From the NCBI GenBank assembly GCA_002471825.1, contig DKQS01000007.1:124001-188000 (forward strand): DNA of 64,000 bases, written 5' to 3'. Below the pieces are notes generated by a model. That model was not told the origin of the DNA and made no database searches. It saw only the letters and a list, made by a program, of their open reading frames with translations. Below, one piece after another: positions 24,068 through 32,424 of this stretch (position 1 is its first letter; each line of letters opens with the position of its first letter). A program made the translations under genes and the position numbers. This DNA comes from Flavobacteriaceae bacterium UBA7302 (lineage in GTDB: Bacteria > Bacteroidota > Bacteroidia > Flavobacteriales > Flavobacteriaceae).

Positions 24068-25170
24068 ATGACTTCAAACTGCTTTCCGGGCAAAGGTCGA
24101 AGGACTCCTTTCAGTTCTAATCCCAGCAATAGGGAAGATAGTTTATGAATGGGGATTTCGGTTTGTAAGGCAATAATGTCTAGCAACTGTCTCCCGTTTT
24201 CTAATAGGTAATCATGAATTCGCTGTTCTTCATCATCTAATTCTACAAAAAGTTGCTTTTGAATGCTCTTTTCTAAGTTCTCTTCTGGAATATCCCAATT
24301 TAGATATCCAATAACATCCTCTGGTTGGGTAACCATGATGGCCTGATTGTTTTTGATCAAGTTGTTACACCCTTTGCTGAAAGTGTCTTTTATTCGGCCT
24401 GGTACCGCAAAAACATCTCTGTTATAGGAGTTTGCAATATCTGCAGTAACTAAAGAACCTCCCTTTTCAGCTGATTCAATCACAATTGTCGCTTGGGATA
24501 ATCCTGCAATAATTCGGTTTCGTTTCAAAAAATTCTCTCGTAAGGGTTGTTCGTTATGCCAAAATTCAGAAATGAATCCGCCTTTCGATTCGATTTCAGA
24601 AACATACCTTTTGTGGATTTTAGGATAGGTATGACTCAGCCCGGTGGCCATTACGGCAATGGTAGACAAATTACAGTCCAAAGCCTCTTTATGAGCACAA
24701 ATATCGACCCCATAAGCAAAGCCGCTTACGATAGTTGGGTCATATTTTCTGAGGGATTGGATTAATTCCTTGCAAAAATCTCGCCCATAGGAAGTCATGT
24801 TTCTCGTCCCTACAATGGAGATCATTCTTCGGTTCTCAAAACTGAAATTGCCTCTCTTAAAAAACAAAATGGGTCCATCGATGCAGTGTTTCAAATACTC
24901 AGGATAACTGTCATTCAAAAAGTATTCAAACTCAATTTGATGGCTTAGAATAAACTCCAATTCGTTCTCAGCAGCTTCTAGTGTAGAGGTGTCCTTCAAA
25001 CTATCAAGGGTAAGGGTTCCTATTCCATCAATCTTTTGTAGTAGATGTGTTTTTTCTTCAAAAATTCCGGATGCGCTGCCAATAATGGAAATTAATCTTT
25101 TAGCAATACGATCTCCAATTAATTTACTCTTTTGCAGGCGTAGGACTGCAAGTAATTCTTTCTTTTCCAT
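24064..25170 (-). CDS. dprA: DNA-processing protein DprA/Smf
   Basis: Loads RecA on incoming single-stranded DNA during natural transformation. The 368-residue protein has an N-terminal helix-hairpin-helix/SAM-like region (about 1-75), the Rossmann DprA core (about 80-290) with SIVGTRNMTSYGRDFCKEL, VSGFAYGVDICAHKEAL, TIAVMATGLSHTYPKIH and KGGSLVTADIANSYNRDVFA, and a C-terminal winged helix (about 305-368; LQTEIPIHKLSSLLLGLELKG). ATG 25170. Its stop overlaps the stop of the convergent EamA gene within the palindrome CTAG (24064-24067). Confidence 0.94.
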   Translation of the reverse strand: MEKKELLAVLRLQKSKLIGDRIAKRLISIIGSASGIFEEKTHLLQKIDGIGTLTLDSLKDTSTLEAAENELEFILSHQIEFEYFLNDSYPEYLKHCIDGPILFFKRGNFSFENRRMISIVGTRNMTSYGRDFCKELIQSLRKYDPTIVSGFAYGVDICAHKEALDCNLSTIAVMATGLSHTYPKIHKRYVSEIESKGGFISEFWHNEQPLRENFLKRNRIIAGLSQATIVIESAEKGGSLVTADIANSYNRDVFAVPGRIKDTFSKGCNNLIKNNQAIMVTQPEDVIGYLNWDIPEENLEKSIQKQLFVELDDEEQRIHDYLLENGRQLLDIIALQTEIPIHKLSSLLLGLELKGVLRPLPGKQFEVI

Positions 25171-25251
25171 AGATTTTCAATAGCAAGCTCAAGATAGAAA
25201 TTTTTGTTGATAATTTTTTTGCCTTCGAATGTCTTCGCATGCATATTTTTC

Positions 25252-25259
25252 TAAATTTG
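25252..25259 (+). promoter_or_regulatory. -7 box directly before the HU-CCDC81/SPOR gene
   Basis: TAAATTTG, a perfect TAnnTTTG, with only 6 nt between it and the ATG at 25266. Transcription would begin at or next to the start codon, and the earlier in-frame codon at 25239 lies upstream of the promoter, which supports ATG 25266. Confidence 0.55.
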
Positions 25260-25265
25260 TTTACT

Positions 25266-26156
25266 ATGAATTTAGACAAGTACATTAGCGATTTATTATA
25301 CAGACACAATTGTGTAATTGTTCCAGATTTTGGTGGGTTTATCAGCAATACGAAGAGTGCTAAAATTGATGCCGAAAGTCATTCTTTTTATCCTCCTTAC
25401 AAGCAAATTAGCTTTAATGCACATCTGAAACAAAACGATGGTCTTTTGGCCAATCACATCGCTAAAACTGAGAATATTTCATACCAAAAAGCCACTTCAG
25501 CCATTTCTTTGGCGGTCATTAAATGGCAAAACAAACTTCAATCCGGATCGGTTGAATTGGAGAAAATTGGAAAATTGTCTTTGAATGACCAAAAGCAATT
25601 TGTTTTCAATCCGAATTACGAGACCAATTACCTAACAAGCTCTTTTGGATTGAGCAGCTATCAAAAACAACCAGTTCCGCAAGAGACCAAAGTGATTCCA
25701 ATCACAACGCCACAAAAACGTTCCTATGGTTCTGTTGCCTCCTATGCAGCAGCTGCGGCAGTGGTCTTAACACTCGGATTCTTCGGATTAAGAGAATACA
25801 ATACCAATCAGCACAACCAAATCATTGCCGATCAAGAGAAGGCATTGGAAAAAAAGATTCAAACCGCAACTTTTGTCATTGAAAATCCACTTCCGACTTT
25901 AGAATTCGAAGTAAAGAAAGCCAAATTAAAACCATATCATGTCATTGCTGGAGCTTTCCAATTCCCAGAAAACGCAACCAAAAAGCTCAAACAATTGAAA
26001 GCGAAAGGGTACAATGCTAGCATCATTGGGAAGAACAAGTGGGGCTTAACTCAAGTGGCCTTTGCAAGTTTTGAAAATAGAAACCAAGCCATAAATACCT
26101 TATACCGAATTCAAGATACGGTTTCTGAAGACGCCTGGTTATTGGTAAAAAAGTAA
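25266..26156 (+). CDS. HU-CCDC81 and SPOR domain membrane protein
   Basis: About 296 residues from ATG 25266 (MNLDKYISDLLYRHNCVIV). The two N-terminal modules (about 1-60 and 62-120) fit the bacterial HU-CCDC81 domain pair, with PDFGGFISNTKSAKID and FNAHLKQNDGLLANHIA. Next come a linker, one membrane helix (about 160-178; VASYAAAAAVVLTLGFFGL) and a C-terminal SPOR domain (about 220-296; YHVIAGAFQFPENATKKLKQL) that binds denuded septal peptidoglycan. The HU-like part would be cytoplasmic and the SPOR part periplasmic, suggesting a link between cell division and DNA or an unknown cytoplasmic partner; that link is inference. Confidence 0.9.
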   Translation: MNLDKYISDLLYRHNCVIVPDFGGFISNTKSAKIDAESHSFYPPYKQISFNAHLKQNDGLLANHIAKTENISYQKATSAISLAVIKWQNKLQSGSVELEKIGKLSLNDQKQFVFNPNYETNYLTSSFGLSSYQKQPVPQETKVIPITTPQKRSYGSVASYAAAAAVVLTLGFFGLREYNTNQHNQIIADQEKALEKKIQTATFVIENPLPTLEFEVKKAKLKPYHVIAGAFQFPENATKKLKQLKAKGYNASIIGKNKWGLTQVAFASFENRNQAINTLYRIQDTVSEDAWLLVKK

Positions 26157-26177
26157 GACTTTCTTCATTTTCTAGGC

Positions 26178-26185
26178 TATCTTTG
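26178..26185 (+). promoter_or_regulatory. -7 box of the acyl-CoA thioesterase gene
   Basis: TATCTTTG, a perfect TAnnTTTG, 16 nt before the ATG at 26202 and 21 bp after the upstream stop. Confidence 0.5.
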
Positions 26186-26201
26186 CAGAAATTTTAATGT
26201 G

Positions 26202-26714
26202 ATGGATGCAAAGACACCCAAAGACTCCTTAACAATTTTAACGGACCTTGTTTTACCAGGAGAAACCAATTACCTCGACAATCTTTTTGGAGGGGAATTG
26301 CTAGCACGAATGGATCGAGCTTGTAGTATTACAGCCAGAAGACACTCGAGAAGAATTGTTGTAACTGCATCCGTTAATCATGTGGCTTTCAATAAAACCG
26401 TTCCTGTGGGAAGTGTGGTGAACATTGAAGCCAAAGTATCTCGTGCCTTTTCGTCATCTATGGAGATTTTTGCAGATGTGTGGATCGAAGACAGACAATC
26501 AGGACAACGCACCAAAGTAAATGAAGGTATTTACACATTCGTTGCGGTTGATGAAACAGGAAAGCCTGTAAAAGTTCCGCAAATTGTTCCAGAGACTGAC
26601 TTGGAAAAGGAACGCTATGATGGAGCACTTCGAAGAAAACAACTGAGCTTGATTTTGGCCGGAAAAATGCAACCAAATGAAGCCACAGAGTTGAAAGCCT
26701 TGTTCAGCGAATAA
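26202..26714 (+). CDS. Acyl-CoA thioesterase (hotdog fold, YciA/ACOT type)
   Basis: Hydrolyses acyl-CoA to free acid and CoA in the cytoplasm. About 170 residues with one hotdog domain: NYLDNLFGGELLARMDRACS forms the substrate-lining strand and central helix (hotdog helix, Gly-Gly turn), SRRIVVTASVNHVAFNKTVP and VGSVVNIEAKVSRAFSSSMEI the following strands. The C-terminal 35 residues (ERYDGALRRKQLSLILAGKM) are the tail seen in Bacteroidetes members. ATG 26202 is preferred; GTG 26199 directly precedes it. Short leader after the -7 box at 26178. Chain-length preference cannot be read from the sequence. Confidence 0.88.
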   Translation: MDAKTPKDSLTILTDLVLPGETNYLDNLFGGELLARMDRACSITARRHSRRIVVTASVNHVAFNKTVPVGSVVNIEAKVSRAFSSSMEIFADVWIEDRQSGQRTKVNEGIYTFVAVDETGKPVKVPQIVPETDLEKERYDGALRRKQLSLILAGKMQPNEATELKALFSE

Positions 26715-26763
26715 CTCCCAAAAAATTGATTGTATATTAGCTTAATCGCTTAACAATCAATCA

Positions 26764-28353
26764 ATGATCCAATCTTACAAAAAAAATCCCACCCTTTCCG
26801 ATTCGTATGATGCCATAATCATCGGTTCTGGTATGGGTAGTCTGGCCACAGCAGCGGTCTTATCCAAAGCAAAGAAAAGAGTACTGGTCCTGGAACGCCA
26901 TTATACGGCCGGAGGATTTACCCATATCTTCAAACGCAAAGGTTTTGAGTGGGACGTGGGGATCCATTACATCGGAGAAGTTCAAAAACCCACCTCAGTA
27001 ATTCGCAAAGTATTTGATTACATCACTGATAGCAAGCTCAAATGGGCCGATATGGGCGAGGTTTATGATAAGATCATTGTTGGTGAAAAAAACTACGACT
27101 TTGTAAAGGGCGTTGAGAACTTTAAAAATAAAATGAAGGCCTACTTCCCAGAGGAAAAAGAGGCAATTGATGCATATGTCGGACTTGTTTTTGAGGCAGT
27201 AAGCAAAGGACAAGGCTTTTACATGGATAAAGCATTACCCCCTCTTGTTAGCAAGCTCTTCGGAAGGCGAATGCGCAACCCTTTTTACAAATTTTCAGAT
27301 CAAACAACCTATGACGTTCTTAAATCAATCACTGATAATGAAGAATTAATCAAGGTATTAACTGGACAATATGGTGACTATGGATTGCCTCCCAAACAAA
27401 GTAGCTTTTACATGCATGCCACTGTTGCCCGACATTATTTCTCGGGCGGAAACTTCCCCGTTGGAGGTTCGTCGCAGATTGCCAATACGGTAGATCAAGT
27501 GATAGAAAGGGCTGGAGGCACAATTCTGATCAGTGCTGTTGTGGACGAAATCATTGTCAAACAAAACAAAGCCATTGGAGTGAAAATGGCCGATGGTAAA
27601 ACTCTTTTAGCACCTACGATAATATCAGGAGCCGGAATTATTAATACCTATTCCAAGCTCCTTCCTGCTGAAGTATTCCATAAATTTCAATTGCAACAAA
27701 ACCTTACCAAAATCAAGAGATCTGTAGCACACGCCTGCCTGTATCTCGGATTGGAAGGCTCTCCTAAAGACTTGGGACTTCCCAAAACAAACTATTGGAT
27801 ATATCCCGAAGATTTAGACCATGATGCCGCAGTTGACAATTACCTTCAGGATATTTCTAATGAATTCCCTGTCGTTTACATTTCCTTTCCAAGTGCCAAG
27901 GATCCAGATTGGGCAAATCGATATCCGAACAAAAGTACCATCGATATCATTACCCTTCTTCCCTATGAAATTTTTGATAAATGGGAGGACACCAAATGGA
28001 TGAAACGAGGAGAAGCCTATGAGTCCATAAAAGAAAATATTACCAATCGATTGTTGGAGGTTCTTTACAAACATGTGCCGAATGCCAAAGGAAAAATTGT
28101 TCATCAAGAACTCTCAACTCCTCTAACTACCAAACATTTTGTCAACTATGACGAAGGCGAAATTTATGGTTTGGATCACAGTCCCGATCGATTTAGGCAA
28201 CGATTTTTAAAGCCTAGAACTCCCATTAAAAACTTGTACCTCACAGGTCAAGACATTGTTACGGCTGGAGTAGCTGCGGCACTTTTTTCTGGAGTGATTA
28301 CAGCTTCTGCAATCACCGGCAAAAATATTATTGGAAAAATAATGAAACGATAA
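26764..28353 (+). CDS. FAD-dependent oxidoreductase, CrtISO/retinol-saturase type
   Basis: Member of the phytoene desaturase/carotene isomerase superfamily, 529 residues. The N-terminal dinucleotide-binding fold is clear: YDAIIIGSGMGSLATAAVLS (about 15-34), then RVLVLERHYTAGGFTHIFKR (about 40-59) with the acidic ribose-binding residue, and the C-terminal FAD motif NLYLTGQDIVTAGVAAALFSG (about 497-517). The central HYFSGGNFPVGGSSQIA segment and the length fit all-trans-retinol 13,14-reductase and CrtISO-like proteins. No carotenoid genes are adjacent, so the substrate (carotenoid, retinoid or another polyene) is open. Its stop abuts that of the convergent EnvC-like gene with no gap. Confidence 0.85.
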   Translation: MIQSYKKNPTLSDSYDAIIIGSGMGSLATAAVLSKAKKRVLVLERHYTAGGFTHIFKRKGFEWDVGIHYIGEVQKPTSVIRKVFDYITDSKLKWADMGEVYDKIIVGEKNYDFVKGVENFKNKMKAYFPEEKEAIDAYVGLVFEAVSKGQGFYMDKALPPLVSKLFGRRMRNPFYKFSDQTTYDVLKSITDNEELIKVLTGQYGDYGLPPKQSSFYMHATVARHYFSGGNFPVGGSSQIANTVDQVIERAGGTILISAVVDEIIVKQNKAIGVKMADGKTLLAPTIISGAGIINTYSKLLPAEVFHKFQLQQNLTKIKRSVAHACLYLGLEGSPKDLGLPKTNYWIYPEDLDHDAAVDNYLQDISNEFPVVYISFPSAKDPDWANRYPNKSTIDIITLLPYEIFDKWEDTKWMKRGEAYESIKENITNRLLEVLYKHVPNAKGKIVHQELSTPLTTKHFVNYDEGEIYGLDHSPDRFRQRFLKPRTPIKNLYLTGQDIVTAGVAAALFSGVITASAITGKNIIGKIMKR

Positions 28354-29577
28354 CTAGCGTTTCAAAATCCATTGAGAGGGATTCAGGCGTTTTGTGTTTT
28401 TGAAGAGTACAAATACCAAGGTTGTTTTTTGAGTCACCTTGTTGGTGAAAATCTTACCAATTTTCTGACCAGTAACTACCTTATCCCCTGTTTTTACCAA
28501 GGTAGATTCTAAGTTTTTATAGGTACTGATATAATTTCCGTGTTGTACCAATACATTTTTCCGTCCCCCTGTACTTTTCTGGATAGCTAAAACTTCACCA
28601 TCAAAAATACTCTCTGCCATCGATCCTTTTCGGGTTGTGAAATGCAATCCCGTACTGTTTATGGTAATTCCGCTTAAGGTCGGGTGAGGTTGAACTCCGA
28701 ACCTTCGGGTGATGATGCTCTCTTTCACCGGCCAAGGTAGTTTCCCTTTGTTCGTTTCAAACTTTGAAGCCAAAGCCTTCGCTTCCGGACTTAATATGAA
28801 TTCGTTTTTCTTTGAGGTGGTCGATTTCTTCGAAGCCTTTCGATTGGCTCTTGCAATCGCCTCTTTAATCAACTTATCAATCCTGGCGGCGATTCGTTTT
28901 TCCTCTTTGATTTTTTTCTGTAAATCTCGTTTGTAACGGCGTTCTCGTTTCTTGATATAAGTAATCAGCTGCTCCTGCTCTTTCTTATCATTTTCAATGA
29001 GCTGTTTTTGCTCTTCCTCTTGAAGAATCAATGAATCTTTCAACGATTTTTGAGCCACCAAAGAATCTTTTACCTTTTGTAAAAGGTCAGTTTGAACTAC
29101 AATTTCTTCCCCTTGTTTCTTTCGAAAAGAAGCATATTGCTGCATGTACTGCAGTCTCTTATAGGCTTGGTAAAAGTTCTGAGCAGAAAGTAAAAACATG
29201 GTTCGACTTTGCAAGCTTCTACTCTTGTAGGACTTGTAAATCATATCTGCATAATCCTTCTTCAATTCGGTCAAATTCTTCGATAATCTTTCTACTTCAG
29301 CATTCTTTTTTGAGATTTCCTTCGAAAGCAAAGTGGCTTCAAGATTAATGGTATTGATGAATTTGTTTCGAACATTAATTTTTAGATTGATGTCCTTTAA
29401 ATCTTCAAGGGCATTTTTTTCTTTACGCTTTTGGGTAGCCAATAGTTTATTAACCCGTTTGATATCGAGTTGAATTCTTTTGCGCTGGGTTTCGAGCTCC
29501 TTCCTTGTTTGACTAAAAAGAGAAAAACTTACCAATAAAAAGAAAAGCAAGGCAATATGTTCAAGCGAACGTGCCAT
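28354..29577 (-). CDS. EnvC-like murein hydrolase activator (coiled coil plus degenerate M23 domain)
   Basis: Periplasmic 407-residue protein: signal peptide (about 1-22), a long coiled coil (about 23-250; repeated Lys/Glu/Gln heptads) and a LytM/M23 domain (about 280-407; LPWPVKESIITRRFGVQPHP). The zinc and catalytic residues of active M23 peptidases are not all present. The usual HxxxD motif reads GLHFTTRKG, the Y-x-H-L site reads YKNL, and the final HxH strand reads LVFVLFKN. Only the HGNYISTY histidine remains. As in E. coli EnvC this implies an amidase activator, not an enzyme. ATG 29577 abuts the DUF4292 gene's stop at 29578. Confidence 0.88.
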   Translation of the reverse strand: MARSLEHIALLFFLLVSFSLFSQTRKELETQRKRIQLDIKRVNKLLATQKRKEKNALEDLKDINLKINVRNKFINTINLEATLLSKEISKKNAEVERLSKNLTELKKDYADMIYKSYKSRSLQSRTMFLLSAQNFYQAYKRLQYMQQYASFRKKQGEEIVVQTDLLQKVKDSLVAQKSLKDSLILQEEEQKQLIENDKKEQEQLITYIKKRERRYKRDLQKKIKEEKRIAARIDKLIKEAIARANRKASKKSTTSKKNEFILSPEAKALASKFETNKGKLPWPVKESIITRRFGVQPHPTLSGITINSTGLHFTTRKGSMAESIFDGEVLAIQKSTGGRKNVLVQHGNYISTYKNLESTLVKTGDKVVTGQKIGKIFTNKVTQKTTLVFVLFKNTKRLNPSQWILKR

Positions 29578-30351
29578 TTAGAAATTTAATCGTTTGTAAC
29601 CAGATGGAATTCGGAATGGAGTCAACAATTCGGAATTGAACTCAACATTTCTCAGTGAAAAATCAATTTCACTAAATGATTTGACCGACTTGGACCTAAC
29701 CACAATTTTGGATGGATACACCTCTCCTTTTACTAGTTCATAGGCTGGATATTCCACATCCATTCGTGTTTGATTTCGGGTATCAATAACGTATTGATTG
29801 TCCAGTTTGAAATGAGACGGATTCACCACAAAAAACAAATTGAAAATATCCGATTGGTTTACGGGTGACAAATGATACTTGTTGTTCTTAATCGCTACCT
29901 CTTGTTTTTCTTCCTTTAAATTTTGGATGGCTTGTCCCAAAAACAAATTTTGTAATTGCTTAAAATTAACAGATACTCCTAATAAATCTTCAATCATTGA
30001 AAAATCGCCCACAAAATAGTTCTTTCCCAAAGGCGAGTAATACTCCACTGAATTTGGTGTAATCTTCGCTTTAAATACTGTAATGAGTTTGGATCCTTTT
30101 AACCAAATGAACTCGTCTTTTTTCATACGCATGGTAACCGACAAGCTTTGTTTGGTTTTTGGATTTCTGAAGTTGACTTTATACTTACTTTGAATGGTTT
30201 TTTTGTCAAGATCGGCCGCCAAATGTTTTCTGGCAATTTTCTTTGCACTCATTTCTTTCGCTATTGCCGAATCATCAATCATGTTTTTCTTGACTTTACA
30301 ACCAACTGTTAGTGTAGCTAAAATTAAAATAAAAAAACTCCTCTTGAACAT
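29578..30351 (-). CDS. DUF4292-family lipoprotein
   Basis: A 257-residue protein with a lipoprotein signal (MFKRSFFILILATLTVGCKV; lipobox LTVGC, Cys18). The mature part alternates beta-strands (QSKYKVNFRNPKTKQSLSV, SLSVTMRMKKDEFIWLKGS, ITPNSVEYYSPLGKNYFVGD) as in LolA/LolB-like folds, and fits the DUF4292 family of Bacteroidetes. A LolB-like role in receiving outer-membrane lipoproteins is possible on fold grounds only. It overlaps the TPR gene by 1 bp (TAATG) and adjoins the EnvC-like gene, a conserved order in Flavobacteriia. Confidence 0.85.
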   Translation of the reverse strand: MFKRSFFILILATLTVGCKVKKNMIDDSAIAKEMSAKKIARKHLAADLDKKTIQSKYKVNFRNPKTKQSLSVTMRMKKDEFIWLKGSKLITVFKAKITPNSVEYYSPLGKNYFVGDFSMIEDLLGVSVNFKQLQNLFLGQAIQNLKEEKQEVAIKNNKYHLSPVNQSDIFNLFFVVNPSHFKLDNQYVIDTRNQTRMDVEYPAYELVKGEVYPSKIVVRSKSVKSFSEIDFSLRNVEFNSELLTPFRIPSGYKRLNF

Positions 30352-31319
30352 TAGCGATTCAATTTATCTAGTTTCAATTTGTATTGCTGCTCTTTGTTTT
30401 TATCTCCCATTTTTTGGTGGGATTTCATCAAAAGTTGATAGAACTCTTTGAGCATGCTATCCTCTATCACAAAATCAATACCATTCTCTAAAACTGAAAT
30501 TGTTTCTTGATATTGCTCTTTTCCGAATAGATATTGTCCTTTCTGATAGTAAAGTCCTGCTTGGGCCGGAAAGAGTTCCAAGCCTTTGTTTAGATAAGTC
30601 AATCGTTCTTCGCCCGATTTTATTGCCTTTAATAAAGCATTGAGGGCTTCGAATGATTTGTTGTTTTCAAAACGACGCTTCAACGCGTCAAGACTATTGG
30701 AAGGAACATCTTTCTGCTTTTTGACTCCTCTCCCTCCATAAAATTTCTTAAAATACCGTAATCGAGACGACAAAGGCCTGTTCTTTTCAATCTCATCAAT
30801 AATCTCCAATGCTTTTTTGTAGTTGCGAGATTTGACATATAAAGTAGCTAGTCCTTCTTTTTCTTTTCGGTCCAAGGCAACGACCTTCTCTTGAATTCGA
30901 ATGGCTTCTGAATAATTTCGCTGGTTATCGAGAATTCGCACCTGATGCTTCAACAACCAAATATTTTTTGGTTGCTTTTCAATGGCTCTTTGGATGTATT
31001 CTTGGGCCTGAAGGTATTCTTTCAGCAATAAATAGTTTTTTGAAAACTCAAAATATACCGATACATCATTTTGAAGTATCTGATTGCAATTCTCCAAATT
31101 TTGAATGGCATTCTGATAATTTCCGATGGATTTTTCCGAAAGTGCCTTGAAGAAGAATTGTTGGAATTCCAGTTCTTTCTCTTCAGTCAAATCCTTGGCA
31201 ATAGGAATACTATCTTGGGCAACCAGTATATTTGAAAACACAAAAAATGCAACAAAAAGTAATTTCGAAGGTAAAATTACTTTTTTGAAGATTTCATTCT
31301 TTGTGTCTCGACATTTCAT
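30351..31319 (-). CDS. Secreted tetratricopeptide-repeat protein
   Basis: A 322-residue protein with an N-terminal hydrophobic signal or anchor (about 14-33; LPSKLLFVAFFVFSNILVAQ), then TPR-like helix pairs: GNYQNAIQNLENCNQILQND, KEYLQAQEYIQRAIEKQPKN, RNYSEAIRIQEKVVALDRKE, RNYKKALEIIDEIEKNRP and EQYQETISVLENGIDFV. The regular A-Y/L-A spacing supports about five or six repeats. It is probably a periplasmic scaffold. It sits between the nucleotidyltransferase gene (4 bp gap) and the DUF4292 lipoprotein gene (1 bp overlap). Confidence 0.85.
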   Translation of the reverse strand: MKCRDTKNEIFKKVILPSKLLFVAFFVFSNILVAQDSIPIAKDLTEEKELEFQQFFFKALSEKSIGNYQNAIQNLENCNQILQNDVSVYFEFSKNYLLLKEYLQAQEYIQRAIEKQPKNIWLLKHQVRILDNQRNYSEAIRIQEKVVALDRKEKEGLATLYVKSRNYKKALEIIDEIEKNRPLSSRLRYFKKFYGGRGVKKQKDVPSNSLDALKRRFENNKSFEALNALLKAIKSGEERLTYLNKGLELFPAQAGLYYQKGQYLFGKEQYQETISVLENGIDFVIEDSMLKEFYQLLMKSHQKMGDKNKEQQYKLKLDKLNR

Positions 31320-31323
31320 GCAA

Positions 31324-32340
31324 TTAAGTTAGTTCTGTATAATCTCCGATGCTAACAGAGGTAAAATTCCCATTGAACTTTGCATGGTTACCAATCATTG
31401 CATTGTGTAGGTTGGCATCCGTGATCTGAACATTGGTCTGAATTAAAGAATCGGTAATGGTCGAATTTTCTACCACGCTATTCTCTCCGATAGAAACAAA
31501 AGGTCCAACCGTACTATTTTTCAAAACAACATTCTTACCAATGTAGCAAGGTTCAATTACCTGAGAATTTTCAAGAACAACATCACTAGAAACCAAATTA
31601 TTTCCAGCGTCTTGTTCATATCCTAGCACTTCTTTGTTGGTAGCGACTGTCGGATCTTTTTTACCACAATCCATCCATGCATCCACCTGTCCAGGTACAA
31701 ATTTGGCACCTTGTTGTTTTAAGGACTCCAATACATTCGTCAATTGATATTCATCGTTTTCTTTCAAATCATTATCAATCAGATATTGAATCTCTTCTTT
31801 TAGTTTGTTTCCATCCTTGAAATAATAAATTCCAATGATTGCTAAATCAGATACGAACTCTTTTGGTTTTTCAACAAAATCCGTAATGAATCCGTTTTCC
31901 AATTTAATCACTCCAAAAGCACTTGGATCATCAACTTGACTTACCCAAATGGCTCCATCGGCTTCTGTATCTAAAGTAAAATCTGCCTTGAATAAGGTGT
32001 CTGCATATGCCACAACACATGGCCCGTCTAAGGAATCTTTTGCACAATAAATCGCATGTGCAGTACCCATGGCCTCTTCTTGGGTGTAAACACTACCTTT
32101 TGCTCCTAGTTCGGCGGCAATTTTCAACAGTCGTTCGCTGGTATCTTTGGGAAAACCTTTTGCAATCGGACCAATCACAAATGCGATTTCATCAATTTCT
32201 TCGTCAATTACTGAGGCAATATCTTCTACCAATCTTTGAACAATCGGTTTGCCAGCAATTACAGTAAGTGGTTTCGGAGTAGTTAAGGTATGTGGTCTAA
32301 GACGCGAGCCAATACCTGCCATAGGGACAATAATTTTCAT
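31324..32340 (-). CDS. Sugar-phosphate nucleotidyltransferase with left-handed beta-helix
   Basis: A 338-residue protein. The N-terminal nucleotidyltransferase domain (about 1-235) begins MKIIVPMAGIGSRLRPHTLT, the G-x-G-x-R nucleotide-binding loop, and has VVAYADTLF in the metal-binding Asp position and GVIKLENGFITDFVEKPKE. The C-terminal part (about 245-338) is a hexapeptide helix (LENSQVIEPCYIGKNVVLKN, VGPFVSIGENSVVENSTI). The family includes glucose-1-phosphate thymidylyl- and uridylyltransferases; the exact nucleotide and sugar are not evident. It is the promoter-proximal gene of the TPR-DUF4292-EnvC operon, which suggests a cell-envelope role. Confidence 0.85.
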   Translation of the reverse strand: MKIIVPMAGIGSRLRPHTLTTPKPLTVIAGKPIVQRLVEDIASVIDEEIDEIAFVIGPIAKGFPKDTSERLLKIAAELGAKGSVYTQEEAMGTAHAIYCAKDSLDGPCVVAYADTLFKADFTLDTEADGAIWVSQVDDPSAFGVIKLENGFITDFVEKPKEFVSDLAIIGIYYFKDGNKLKEEIQYLIDNDLKENDEYQLTNVLESLKQQGAKFVPGQVDAWMDCGKKDPTVATNKEVLGYEQDAGNNLVSSDVVLENSQVIEPCYIGKNVVLKNSTVGPFVSIGENSVVENSTITDSLIQTNVQITDANLHNAMIGNHAKFNGNFTSVSIGDYTELT

Positions 32341-32409
32341 GCCTTTTTATCTTGATTTTGTTTCGCAAGATACCATTAATTTAGAGCAATAAAAATACTT
32401 TAGATAGCT

Positions 32410-32417
32410 TATTTTTG
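32410..32417 (+). promoter_or_regulatory. -7 box directly before the ABC-F gene
   Basis: TATTTTTG, a perfect TAnnTTTG, with 7 nt between it and the ATG at 32425; the transcript would be leaderless or nearly so. Confidence 0.5.
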
Positions 32418-32424
32418 TGAGCTC

